Source: RGIG4140 sp045638265 (GTDB taxonomy: Bacteria > Pseudomonadota > Alphaproteobacteria > CAAHEQ01 > UBA3637). Taken from it: 64,000 bases of DNA. A program made the translations under genes and the position numbers. Below the pieces are notes generated by a model. It had not been told where the DNA came from and ran no database searches. It saw nothing but the letters and a program-made list of their open reading frames with translations. The first letter of the stretch is position 1. Every line of letters starts with the position of its first letter. The stretch lies in NCBI GenBank assembly GCA_045638265.1, contig JAZUBA010000023.1:1-64000 (forward strand), read 5' to 3'. Below are positions 52,102 to 60,782 of this stretch, piece after piece.

Positions 52102-54459
52102 ATGCTAAAAAAACATATCAAATCAAACCAACACGGTCGCTCAATGGTTGAAATGCTCGGGGTTTTAGCCATTATCGGCATGTTAAGTCTGGGTAGTGTG
52201 TGGCTTTATGATTATGCTTCAAACGCTTATCAAACCAATCAAATTCAAAAAACCGTTTTAACGGCAAAAACAATGTCTGAAGTCAACATTAGTCCCACAC
52301 ATGCTAAAGAAGTAAATCGCTATGTTGAAAAAACATTACCACAATACCAATCAGATTCCGATATGGTAGAACTTTCTGATGCTATTGATAAATATGTCAT
52401 TACCATTAACGACGTTCCTGAAAAAATTCAAAATATGGTATTAAATCAAGCCGACACCTATGCACATCACAACATCGGCGTTGAACAATTGGAAAATAAT
52501 AAATTGCAATTTGCTTTTGACGGACATTTATGTGTTGTGCCTAAAACATGGAACGGTTCAGAATGTGTTTGCCCAAATGATTATGAATACGGCGAAAATT
52601 GCGAATCATGTCCTCCACCGAGAGAATGGAGTACCCGTGGTCATATGTGTCATTGTCCGGATCCGTCAATGCCTATTTGGCATAATGATGACTGTGTAGA
52701 ATGTGCCTCTAATTCTGATTGCGACTTATCAAGACCTGTTTGCAATGAATATAACTCCTGCGAACCGTGTCCTGCTGATAAACCAAACTACAACACCATC
52801 AAACAAGAATGCGGAACATGTCCGGACAAATTATTTTGGAACGGTACGGAATGTAGTGTTAACGAATGTGAAAACAATAATGATTGTTTTGAAAAATACG
52901 ATGACACCTATTTCTGTTCCCGAGGAGGAAATCCTTGCGAAACGACTGAATTTACCGGTGCCATTTGTCAAAAACTCAATTTCAAACAATTTGAATTAAA
53001 CGGTGTCAATTTCTATGTTTCAACCGACAACTACAACAAAGGTTCGCAAGGTTGGGAAACCAGTATTAATTTCTGCTTGGCATTAGATAAGCAAATGGTT
53101 TCTGTTTCCGATTTACACTGTGCAAATGAAGTTAAAATCGGATCTAGTCAACGGTCTTGCAAAAATGACGAATATGCCACTCACGATACATTACGAGAAA
53201 AACTCAGAAATATCGGCATCAAATATGCGCCTTGGATTGCATTTGATGCCTGGACAACAAGCGGTCCATCAACTTGTAACAAAACATGTATGCCCACAAC
53301 GGAAGATCGTTTGAACACACACCAAAGTGCAAGCACAAAAATTCACGGTGGAGCTCACTACGTCTTATGCCGTGATTGGGGTCCAATGTGTTACGGCAAT
53401 ACACGACGAGTTGGTGACGAATGTATTCCAACTTGCACCACCAGTGATGATTGTCCATCAGACAGACCAAGATGTAACACTGCCATTCAATTATGTGAAG
53501 CTTGTCCAAGCGGAACATATTGGCACACAGAGAAAAAAGAATGTGTTGGTTGTTTAGATAATTCACATTGTGCCGGAAGCACACCGGTTTGTAATGCAAA
53601 TAATACCTGTGAAGCCTGTCCGAGTTCAGCACCAATATGGAGTACATCACAACAAAAATGTATTACTTGTGCCGAATCTAACAGTGCTACACCTTATTGG
53701 AACGGCACAAAATGTGTCAGTTGTTTAGATAATTCACATTGTGGAGGAAACACACCGGTTTGTAATGCAAACAACACTTGTGAAACTTGTCCGAGTTCGG
53801 CACCTGTATGGAGTGCATCACAACAAAAATGTATTACTTGTTCTGAATCCAATAGTGCAAAACCCGTATGGAATGCATCACAAAAACAATGTATTACCTG
53901 TGCTGAATCAAACAGCGCCAAACCATATTGGAATGGATCACAATGTGTCAGTTGTTATACAGCCAACAGTGCCACACCTTACTGGAATGGCTCAACTTGT
54001 ACAACTTGCCCATCAAACAGACCACAATATAATGCATCTACAAACACATGTGGCTGTCCTGACGGAGGAACAGTTGTAAATGGCGTTTGTACAATTGTTT
54101 TAAGAAGCGATGGGGGCTTTGATGCCTGTCCTTGGGGTCCGGCACCCGGTTGTATCCCTGTTGTTTCTAAATTCGGACCATATCAATATAATTACAAGGT
54201 TTATGTTGACGGTTATGTTGATGATACGCTACGTTTTTATGTCAACAGTACAAATATGCCAACAACCGCAATTTACAATGATTGGTGCAGTTGGATTACA
54301 GGTTCCGTTGTCAAAGAAGTAGGTTATAATCAATACTGGAATAATGAATTAATGGGAACATTAACAGCCGGTAATCATGGTGGATTACTTGCTTATTCCT
54401 CCTCTGGTTGTTGCTATTGGAAAAGTCCGGGAAAAGTATGGCTTGAATTAGTACCATAA
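52102..54459 (+). CDS. Prepilin-like protein with lectin-like and Cys-repeat domains
   Basis: 785 residues. Leader ending Gly12, then RSMVEMLGVLAIIGMLS with Glu at +5. A pilin-like part runs to about residue 150. Cys-rich modules follow, then a lectin-like domain (about 295-440) with WETSINFCLALDKQMVSVSD and HYVLCRD. Residues about 445-655 are tandem Cys units (LDNSHCAGSTPVCNANNTC, CPSSAPIWSTSQQKCITC, ESNSATPYWNGTKCVSC). The last 115 residues form a separate domain with DACPWGPAPGCIPV and few Cys. It combines the domain types of the genes at 411 and 24441. AGGGG precedes the ATG. Sits inside the split phage block. Confidence 0.8.
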   Translation: MLKKHIKSNQHGRSMVEMLGVLAIIGMLSLGSVWLYDYASNAYQTNQIQKTVLTAKTMSEVNISPTHAKEVNRYVEKTLPQYQSDSDMVELSDAIDKYVITINDVPEKIQNMVLNQADTYAHHNIGVEQLENNKLQFAFDGHLCVVPKTWNGSECVCPNDYEYGENCESCPPPREWSTRGHMCHCPDPSMPIWHNDDCVECASNSDCDLSRPVCNEYNSCEPCPADKPNYNTIKQECGTCPDKLFWNGTECSVNECENNNDCFEKYDDTYFCSRGGNPCETTEFTGAICQKLNFKQFELNGVNFYVSTDNYNKGSQGWETSINFCLALDKQMVSVSDLHCANEVKIGSSQRSCKNDEYATHDTLREKLRNIGIKYAPWIAFDAWTTSGPSTCNKTCMPTTEDRLNTHQSASTKIHGGAHYVLCRDWGPMCYGNTRRVGDECIPTCTTSDDCPSDRPRCNTAIQLCEACPSGTYWHTEKKECVGCLDNSHCAGSTPVCNANNTCEACPSSAPIWSTSQQKCITCAESNSATPYWNGTKCVSCLDNSHCGGNTPVCNANNTCETCPSSAPVWSASQQKCITCSESNSAKPVWNASQKQCITCAESNSAKPYWNGSQCVSCYTANSATPYWNGSTCTTCPSNRPQYNASTNTCGCPDGGTVVNGVCTIVLRSDGGFDACPWGPAPGCIPVVSKFGPYQYNYKVYVDGYVDDTLRFYVNSTNMPTTAIYNDWCSWITGSVVKEVGYNQYWNNELMGTLTAGNHGGLLAYSSSGCCYWKSPGKVWLELVP
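53550..53890 (+). repeat. 171-bp tandem duplication in the prepilin-like gene
   Basis: A unit starting ttgtttagataattcacatt at 53550 is repeated at 53721, period 171 bp (57 codons). It encodes the LDNSHC...CITC Cys module. Such repeats allow length changes without frame loss. Confidence 0.8.
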
Positions 54460-54485
54460 TGTCATTTATTGTATAATCAGACAAG

Positions 54486-54517
54486 AAAAGGAGTTATATT
54501 TAGCTCCTTTTTTTTGT
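54486..54517 (+). terminator. Terminator of the gene at 52102
   Basis: Stem AAAGGAG/CTCCTTT followed by eight T residues. A second hairpin AACACTTATGT/ACATAAGTGTT lies at 54552-54583. Confidence 0.8.
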
Positions 54518-54551
54518 TAACTACATAAAAATAACCTACTGCCATTAACAA

Positions 54552-54590
54552 AACACTTATGTTCTCAACAACACATAAGTGTTTTTTATA
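54552..54590. terminator. Second hairpin downstream of gene 52102
   Basis: 11-bp perfect stem AACACTTATGT/ACATAAGTGTT with a 10-base loop and T-run; a backup terminator. Confidence 0.6.
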
Positions 54591-54840
54591 TATATTTTTT
54601 TTCTACAACGATTAAATCTGTCTCAATTTCCACCCTCAACGGCAGGCAAACTCCCCCGAAACACCACCCTCAACGGTAGGCAGTCTTCCCAAAAACACAA
54701 CTCTCAACGGTTTGGCACATACACACACTCTCTCACGCCCACCCCACCTCAACGGTTCGGCACACCCTCACCCCTCACACTCGCCCCACCCTCAACGGTA
54801 GGCAAACTCCCCCGAAACACCACCTCAACGGTTCGGCACG

Positions 54841-54923
54841 GGGAAATTGATTTTAGATAGACAGAGAACGGTGTTTTCTCCTCCGACGTGTAGATTTCGC
54901 TACATAAGAGGGGGAACATTCTC
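54841..54923. repeat. Hairpin element copy H1
   Basis: Starts GGGAAATTGATTTTAGATAG, then a variable lower stem (GGTGTTTTCTCC against GGGGGAACATT, imperfect), then the conserved CCGACGTGTAG...CTACAT top. The outer right arm is missing. Confidence 0.7.
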
Positions 54924-55035
54924 GCCCTTGCCCCACCTCAACGGTTCGGCACACCCTCACCCCTCACACTCGCCCCACCCTCAACGGTTGGCACATCTCC
55001 TCTCTACGCTCCCCCCCCCCTCCACGGTTGGCACA

Positions 55036-55125
55036 GGGAAATTGATTTTAGATAGATAGAGAACGTCAAGACACACCCCGACGTGTAGATTGTGCTACAT
55101 GAGGCGGTGTGTCCTATCTATACTC
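55036..55125. repeat. Hairpin element copy H2
   Basis: Same left arm (GGGAAATTGATTTTAGATAG). The lower stem is GACACACC (55070-55077)/GGTGTGTC (55106-55113), a different sequence from H1 and H3 but fully paired, topped by the same CGTGTAG/CTACATG loop region. ATAGATAG (left) can also pair with CTATCTAT (right). Confidence 0.75.
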
Positions 55126-55260
55126 GCCCCACCCTCAACGGTTTGGCACACCCTCACCCCTTGCCCTTGCCCCACCTCAACGGCAGGCAAACTCCCCCGA
55201 AACACCACCCTCAACGGTAGGCAGTCTTCCCAAAAACACAACTCTCAACGGTTTGGCACG

Positions 55261-55397
55261 GGGAAATTGATTTTAGATAGATAGAGAACGGTGTTTTTCT
55301 CCTCCGACGTGTAGATTTCCCTACACGAGCGAGGAAAAAACGCCGTTATATATCATATAAAATCAATTTCCCTATGTCATATAAAATTAATTTCCCC
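55261..55397. repeat. Hairpin element copy H3 (complete)
   Basis: Outer stem GGGAAATTGATTTTA (55261-55275)/TAAAATCAATTTCCC (55358-55372), middle stem ACGGTGTTTTT (55288-55298)/AAAAACGCCGT (55336-55346, one G-U), inner stem GTGTAG (55309-55314)/CTACAC (55321-55326). A second, slightly changed right arm (ATAAAATTAATTTCCCC) follows to 55397 and ends 7 bases before the portal stop, so the hairpin could also serve as its terminator. Confidence 0.75.
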
Positions 55398-55403
55398 TAC
55401 AAC

Positions 55404-57353
55404 CTAAAACGGATTCTTACCCCGCACCAACGCCTCATGTTTGAGTTTATATTGCACATCTAACTCCCGTTGGGATAAGGCATTTTTAAGCTGAACCTCG
55501 TTTTCTTTTAAACGAATTTCACGTTCTTTGAGCATATTCTTTTCTTTCTCCAATTCATATGATTGTTGCGCTTTTTGTACCATCATATTTTGCTCAAATT
55601 GAACTTTGGCACGGGCTTGTGCTTCCATCTCCTCTTGTTTGGCTTGTAACCGATTGCGTTCCGCTTCAATACGCATATCCGGTTCAATCGGCTTTTCTAA
55701 ATCTTCCTTGATTTTCGCAAAAGTCTGATCAAGCACACTTTCAAACGTTCTCGCATGAGGCATTTGTCCGACAACCGCCTGTATTAAATGACGAAACAAC
55801 GGTAACAATAACGGTTGTTGTGATACCAACGGAACAGCCTCTTTCACTAAACGCATAATTGTTTCAACCCCCTGCATCGTTAAAGATGTTTCCCGTTGCG
55901 GATTTAATATGCCACTTGTTTCTACATGGAAAATCATATCACGCAATCTGTCTTCTTTCAGCAATCGGACGGCTTGACGAATAACCTCGTCCGAATATCC
56001 CTCCGACGGATTGACAAAAGACATCAGCGTTTCTTCCGAACAATATACACATATCATTTCCGCCTTTAAACGATATAAATCACAAATAAAGCGTTGCATA
56101 TCATTTTGACGTTCCTGATTGCGTAACGTGCCGAAATTTGTCTTTTTCTCAACGGCGGTTGCTGTTTCAACAGCATTGGAATTGCCTCGCATAATGTCTG
56201 AAACACCCGTAATTTCAAATATCCGTTGCACAATATCTTCCCGCCGACGTGCTAATTGCTCCAAAGCGGTAATATATTGCTCAATCGGAATAAAATCAAT
56301 TACGCCCCGAATACCGCCGTTTGCTTTTAATCGGTCAAAATCAGCCAACGAAACAAGTGTTACATCTTTTTCAAAAATATCTGACAACCGATGATATGCT
56401 CCATCATAAACACCACTGACTTTAACAGCTTGCATTGTCAGGCGCATCCGTTCGGTAATACCGTTGAGTTCATCTAACATTCGCCGTATCATTTCATAAT
56501 CGGGAACAGGAATTAAGCTATTGTTTGTTAATGTGGCAAACAATGGTTTCGGACAAGGGAAAAATCCCGTTAAACGTAACGTATCTGTCTCACTTTTAAT
56601 AAACGAATCAGGACATTGTGGTGAAACATAATGAATCATTTTGTTTTTTTTATCCCAAATTTCATAGACACACAAACTTTTTTCATACGCAAAATCTTGT
56701 ACAGGGAAATGACATTTATCTAACGCCTCTTCACCGAACTTTTCCTGAAATTCCGTACTGGTTAAATACATTTTGCGCGCAATCCACATCACATCTTCCC
56801 AAACGCCGACATGATCGGTATCGGCAATAAAATCAGACGGATCCCAATAGCGTGTAACAACAGCTTCTCTGTCAACAACATCCGCTGTTTCTTCCGATGA
56901 ATCACCCGATAACGTTACGGTTTGAAATTCCGGTTCAAACGATTCAAACAACAATCCGCAACCGGAAATTAAATAATCATTACGGGCATATTTAATGACA
57001 CTGTCAAAATCAAAATGGTTTAAATTCCACTCCAATGCCCGTTCCAATATTTTACATGCCACCTGTTCGGTAACGGTTGATAATTTATTGACACGTTCAA
57101 CATACGGATATGGTCGTTTAAAGTACAAAAACGGTTTTTGTGTTTCAATACCCGACCAAAAAATATTATACGCATTTGCTGTGTAAGAGACACCTGACTC
57201 GTTATTTTGAGATGATTTATACACATGACGAGTCTGTTCAATTAAATCGTGATACGGCTCGTAAACCCGTTCAGCACGGTCAATTTTGTTCAGCCATTGC
57301 TTTACTTGCTCTTTCTCGCTGAGAGATGATATCATTAATTCTTGATTAGACAT
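55404..57353 (-). CDS. Phage portal protein
   Basis: 649 residues. The ring protein through which DNA enters and leaves the capsid. The N-terminal part (EQTRHVYKSSQNNESGVSYT, FWSGIETQKPFLYFKRPYPY) and the central VVTRYWDPSDFIAD resemble large P22-type portals. The C-terminal 110 residues are a long coiled coil (NRLQAKQEEMEAQARAKVQ, LKEREIRLKENEVQLKNAL). AAAGGAG precedes the ATG. On the minus strand it follows the GroES-like gene and would precede the terminase block, from which it is separated by about 4.5 kb of other DNA. Confidence 0.78.
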   Translation of the reverse strand: MSNQELMISSLSEKEQVKQWLNKIDRAERVYEPYHDLIEQTRHVYKSSQNNESGVSYTANAYNIFWSGIETQKPFLYFKRPYPYVERVNKLSTVTEQVACKILERALEWNLNHFDFDSVIKYARNDYLISGCGLLFESFEPEFQTVTLSGDSSEETADVVDREAVVTRYWDPSDFIADTDHVGVWEDVMWIARKMYLTSTEFQEKFGEEALDKCHFPVQDFAYEKSLCVYEIWDKKNKMIHYVSPQCPDSFIKSETDTLRLTGFFPCPKPLFATLTNNSLIPVPDYEMIRRMLDELNGITERMRLTMQAVKVSGVYDGAYHRLSDIFEKDVTLVSLADFDRLKANGGIRGVIDFIPIEQYITALEQLARRREDIVQRIFEITGVSDIMRGNSNAVETATAVEKKTNFGTLRNQERQNDMQRFICDLYRLKAEMICVYCSEETLMSFVNPSEGYSDEVIRQAVRLLKEDRLRDMIFHVETSGILNPQRETSLTMQGVETIMRLVKEAVPLVSQQPLLLPLFRHLIQAVVGQMPHARTFESVLDQTFAKIKEDLEKPIEPDMRIEAERNRLQAKQEEMEAQARAKVQFEQNMMVQKAQQSYELEKEKNMLKEREIRLKENEVQLKNALSQRELDVQYKLKHEALVRGKNPF

Positions 57354-57371
57354 AAAAAAATTCTCCTTTCG

Positions 57372-57665
57372 TTAAATAGATATTTTAATTGAATTATCAG
57401 CTTGCGGGGCAGTAAAAAAGCGTCCCAACAGGCTGTTTTCACGAATCACGACCACATTTTCATCATAAGTCGGTAATTCATCAAACATATGAAACAAAAC
57501 CCTATCGCCGACTTCAACCGAATCCACTAACGGTCCGACACTGATAACAGTACCTCTGTTTCGTGGGCGTTTTGGGTCGGTTAAAATCAATTTTGATGAC
57601 GAATCAGGCTCGTCCAGTTGAATAAAAATGCGGTCTGATACCGCTTGAGGTATTATTTTTTCCAT
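57372..57665 (-). CDS. GroES-like co-chaperonin in the phage block
   Basis: 97 residues, the size of GroES. It has IIPQAVSDRIFIQLDEPDSS, RGTVISVGPLVDSVEVGDRV and the Cpn10 fold order, with YDENVVVIRENSLLGRF at the end. The mobile-loop region is shorter and unlike cellular GroES. AAAGGAG sits 5 bases before the ATG at 57665. It is 18 bases upstream of the portal gene. Phage co-chaperonins help the host GroEL fold capsid protein; that role here is inferred. Confidence 0.8.
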   Translation of the reverse strand: MEKIIPQAVSDRIFIQLDEPDSSSKLILTDPKRPRNRGTVISVGPLVDSVEVGDRVLFHMFDELPTYDENVVVIRENSLLGRFFTAPQADNSIKISI

Positions 57666-57707
57666 AAAATCTCCTTTCAATTTGAAAAAACATAAATTAA
57701 CCTGTTG

Positions 57708-57739
<32 letters not shown>

Positions 57740-57925
57740 TTTAAACCATAAAAATAATTTTATTTAAATAAAATTATAAAATAATATTGACAAATTAAAT
57801 ATAATATTTATTATAAGTATATGTGTATCAATAAAGTTGAATTTTAATTAACAACAATCTTGCTTTCAACTTAAAATGATATTCATACCATTGAATAAAA
57901 ACGTTGTAATTAAGGAGTTTAGATT

Positions 57926-58255
57926 ATGACAACGACATTAACACAAGAAGACATTCAATTTTTCAAATCATGTGCCATTGCTATTAATTCCATTGGATCA
58001 CAAAAAGAAAAAACGCTATGGAGAACGGGAGCGCATGCCTATTCACTTTATTTATTAGAAAAAGAGGGCTTTGATACATCGTCTCTACAAGCAGATGTCG
58101 ATCATATGGCATACTTAAACACAGATGAAAAAATAGCACCTGATGAAGATTGTACATTATTAGTTGCCCACTATCAAATTATTACAAACGGATTAAAAAA
58201 TCCGACTGTTTGCGACTATATGAAAAAATTGTTAGAAAAATGCAAGTCGTTGTAA
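57926..58255 (+). CDS. Hypothetical protein
   Basis: 109 residues, soluble, acidic, helical, with no recognised motif. AAGGAG sits 10 bases upstream of the ATG. The upstream 180 bases are extremely AT-rich. It ends at a strong terminator and is monocistronic. Confidence 0.68.
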   Translation: MTTTLTQEDIQFFKSCAIAINSIGSQKEKTLWRTGAHAYSLYLLEKEGFDTSSLQADVDHMAYLNTDEKIAPDEDCTLLVAHYQIITNGLKNPTVCDYMKKLLEKCKSL

Positions 58256-58277
58256 TTAAGATAACAGATTTAATCAA

Positions 58278-58309
58278 AAAACGCCCCAAAACAATCTTTG
58301 GGGCGTTTT
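58278..58309. terminator. Terminator of the gene at 57926
   Basis: Perfect 13-bp stem AAAACGCCCCAAA (58278-58290)/TTTGGGGCGTTTT (58297-58309) with a 6-base loop. Confidence 0.85.
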
Positions 58310-58341
58310 GAATTGAATTTATCAACATTAAACACCATATA

Positions 58342-58370
58342 AAAACCCCAATAAAATCACTTATCGGGGT
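58342..58370 (-). terminator. Terminator-like hairpin downstream of the prepilin remnant
   Basis: On the minus strand ACCCCGATAA pairs with TTATTGGGGT (one mismatch), followed by TTTTAT. It lies just past the end of the remnant at 58391. Confidence 0.55.
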
Positions 58371-58390
58371 ATATATCAATTAAAGAGCGT

Positions 58391-58710
58391 TTATTCGCAA
58401 CCAGCAGGTTTTGAGCAACAATAAACATTTGAGAGTGGTTTCATTACAAACCACCATTCTCACCCTCATTATCAAAGGCTCCGCCATCATTTGCATCAAA
58501 CAAAAAGACGAGTTTATTATCTACATCGCGACACAAAACACCATCATAATCTACGACATTATTAATTTTTTGTTCTACCAAATTCATCATATTTGCCGTC
58601 ATCTGAGAGGCTGTCTTGAAAGATAAAAACCAGATATCCTCAAACAAGGTGCAATTCTCCTCTACTCAAACGGGGATATCATTTTCAGTCAAAATTTGCT
58701 TATCTACAAC
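58391..58710 (-). pseudogene. Degraded prepilin-like gene fragment
   Basis: Read on the minus strand, DYDGVLCRDVDNKLVFLFDA aligns with the TDGxxC...NEIMFLFNADG block of the prepilin-like proteins. An in-frame stop lies 14 codons into the readable upstream part (VVDKQILTENDIPV then stop), and another stop at 58444 is followed in a different frame by KPLSNVYCCSKPAGCE and a stop. No leader or pilin helix is present. Together with the stops this indicates a decayed copy. It sits immediately downstream of the intact gene at 58775. Confidence 0.55.
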
Positions 58711-58712
58711 AA

Positions 58713-58748
58713 AAAAACCCGACAAGAACATTTCCCATCGGGCTTTTA
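58713..58748 (-). terminator. Terminator of the prepilin-like gene at 58775
   Basis: On the minus strand GCCCGA... pairs with TCGGGT and is followed by seven T residues. Different from the shared terminator of the genes at 24441 and 26072. Confidence 0.65.
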
Positions 58749-58774
58749 GAACGATCACTTCATCAAATAAAAAT

Positions 58775-60595
58775 TTATTTACAAGCTGCTGCTAATTTTA
58801 TAGAAGATGGATCCATAGAGAAAGGACCTACACCACCCAAACCGTTCTCCAATGGTGTAATAAGAAAAGCATATACAACGCAAGAACTATGATCTGTATC
58901 AGTCCATCCACCCATTATTTTATTTCCATAAGCATTTATCATAGATTCCATAACAGATGATTTTTGTGCATTTGCATCAGTTCTACTAGATTCAGAACTG
59001 GCTTGACAATATCCGCCCTCTGAATCACATCCACTTCTACAAAACGTATGTGCACAACCAAAATCACTGAGAGATACCATTGTTTTGCCCAATGCTTGAC
59101 AGAAGTTTTTGGCACTCCGCCAATCCATGAGTTTGTTTGACATCCAAAACGGTGCCGTCAAGGGTTTAGCTAGCAAATGTGCTTCTGTATTTTGACAAAT
59201 TCCGCTCATACCACTTGTATCTTTGGTACACACATCACTACCATAATCAGTAATCAGACAATATTCTCCGGTTTTACAATCAGCATTTGTGGAACATTCA
59301 ATTTTTTCCTCTGGCTTATCATTGACATAACCATTGCTATTTTTACAGATAGCTTGCGCTTTTGCATTTTTATCCCCACTCAAAACCATTCCATTATCCA
59401 TACTTTGAGAAGTACTAATACCGATGACGACACCATAACAAGGATTAGAAGAAAGAGAAGACTGTATCCAACCATTAACACTACCATATGCTTCTGCCGT
59501 TACATTGAAAACAGGAGGGTATTCAAAAACAGGTGGTTCAGGACTATATAGAAGATCGAATTGAGATACATCTTTAAAACACATGCCAAGTAGAGAAGCG
59601 TATCCTTGGTTAACATCCATCCAGGGGAACTCACACTGAAAATCATTTAAATTTGCCATTTCTCTTCCTAATGCCTGACAAAAATGTTTGGCACTCCACC
59701 AGTTCATACTATCTTGTGATACATCAAACGGTGGTGTTGTTCCTGCGGCAGGTGTCTTTAATGTTGGCGTTTTACATGTACCTTCCATTCCTGATGTGTT
59801 ATTCAGACATGCTTCGCTGTTTTCAACATTGTTGATATGACAATATTCGCCATTATTGCAATCTTTGTTACTGGAACATTTTTCAGGCAGTGTTTCACAA
59901 GTTTTTGTTTCTGTTGAATATTTCGTATCTTTTTCCGTACAATGGCAATTCAAAACATTCCCTGTTTCTTTATCGGTGATTGTTGTTACAAATCCGCCTT
60001 GCCCTCCGACGGATGTATTTTCAGGGCACGTTTCAGGAACCTCTGTTTCGTCTTCATCATCACTGTTATCACCACCGACATTTTCCGCCAATTCGCCTGA
60101 ACCATCGGCATTAAACAAAAACATAATTTCGTTGTCTTCTTCCGCACAGTTTTCGCCATCTGTTACCGTTTCACCATTTAATTTTGTTTCGGCAACATAG
60201 GGTAAAAATCCCGACTCTGAAAGCATATTTTGACATACTTTTTCCGTCACACCGCCAACGGACACCCAATAGCCCTGTTCTGCCTGTTGACACGCACGTT
60301 CAGTGGTTCCTTCATTACCACACCCATAATCAAACGGATAATTTTCTGTCGTCATTGTGCCGTTATCATATGGATTGCCAAGCGATAACATTTTTTGCGC
60401 ATTGCGAGACGTTACCAATGCTGTTGCTAACTGATGTGATGCCATATTGACTTCATTCAGCACATTATTAGCACGATATTTATTCATGGCATAAGTGTAA
60501 CCTTGAATGCCACCGATGGATAACACGCCAATAATGGCTAGAACGCCTAGCATTTCCACCATTGACCGACCTGTTTCATTTGTATCTGGTTGCAT
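58775..60595 (-). CDS. Prepilin-like protein with two lectin-like domains
   Basis: 606 residues. Leader MQPDTNETG then RSMVEMLGVLAIIGVLS with Glu at +5. The first 175 or so residues are nearly identical to the gene at 24441. Two lectin-like units follow: MNWWSAKHFCQALGREMANL (about 290-420) and MDWRSAKNFCQALGKTMVSL (about 475-606), each preceded by a Cys module with CxxNxDCxxGEYC. The second unit closely matches the one at 24441, the first is diverged. The start at 60595 has GGGAG 7 bases upstream; an earlier in-frame start at 60643 lies at the transcription start. The duplication of the domain is unique in the window. Confidence 0.8.
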   Translation of the reverse strand: MQPDTNETGRSMVEMLGVLAIIGVLSIGGIQGYTYAMNKYRANNVLNEVNMASHQLATALVTSRNAQKMLSLGNPYDNGTMTTENYPFDYGCGNEGTTERACQQAEQGYWVSVGGVTEKVCQNMLSESGFLPYVAETKLNGETVTDGENCAEEDNEIMFLFNADGSGELAENVGGDNSDDEDETEVPETCPENTSVGGQGGFVTTITDKETGNVLNCHCTEKDTKYSTETKTCETLPEKCSSNKDCNNGEYCHINNVENSEACLNNTSGMEGTCKTPTLKTPAAGTTPPFDVSQDSMNWWSAKHFCQALGREMANLNDFQCEFPWMDVNQGYASLLGMCFKDVSQFDLLYSPEPPVFEYPPVFNVTAEAYGSVNGWIQSSLSSNPCYGVVIGISTSQSMDNGMVLSGDKNAKAQAICKNSNGYVNDKPEEKIECSTNADCKTGEYCLITDYGSDVCTKDTSGMSGICQNTEAHLLAKPLTAPFWMSNKLMDWRSAKNFCQALGKTMVSLSDFGCAHTFCRSGCDSEGGYCQASSESSRTDANAQKSSVMESMINAYGNKIMGGWTDTDHSSCVVYAFLITPLENGLGGVGPFSMDPSSIKLAAACK

Positions 60596-60646
60596 ATCAT
60601 TTCTCCCTATTTTATTAAAATTATGTAATAAAATCAATCTCATTAT

Positions 60647-60676
60647 ATTGTAACAAAAGGTACGTTTATGTGCAAC
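60647..60676 (-). promoter_or_regulatory. Promoter within proximal palindrome (gene 58775)
   Basis: On the minus strand TTGCAC (60675-60670), a 17-base spacer, TACAAT (60652-60647). The spacer includes AAACGTACCTTTT. It is nearly the same as the promoter of the gene at 24441. Confidence 0.7.
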
Positions 60677-60782
60677 GATTTCACACGTAAGATAAAAATG
60701 GGAGAAAATAGGGAAATATCACAAACAAGCCAACAATTAGCAATCATAAAAATTAAAAAAAATGCATAAAAATAAAAAAAAT

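Larger units (their letters stand above)
54635..55259. repeat. C-rich interspersed repeats with CTCAACGG core
   Basis: About 12 copies of a 14-16 bp motif CTCAACGG(T/C)xxGGCA begin at 54635, 54669, 54703, 54748, 54791, 54824, 54937, 54980, 55134, 55176, 55210 and 55244, with a variant CTCCACGG near 55019. Spacing is 33-45 bp, rising to about 113 bp where a hairpin element intervenes. The linkers are also recycled (ctcccccgaaacaccacc; cagtcttcccaaaaacacaa; cacaccctcacccctcacac). Base composition is far richer in C than the genome around it. Short ORFs through it have no ribosome site and low-complexity products. Confidence 0.85.

Noticed and set aside
54635..55259. CRISPR array
   Set aside because: The motif is only 14-16 bp, varies between copies, and the 'spacers' are themselves repeated. 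No cas gene is near.
54579..55284. Short ORFs through the C-rich region (for example 54579-54860 and 54847-55059)
   Set aside because: They have no ribosome site, low-complexity repeated products, and cross the hairpin elements in different frames.
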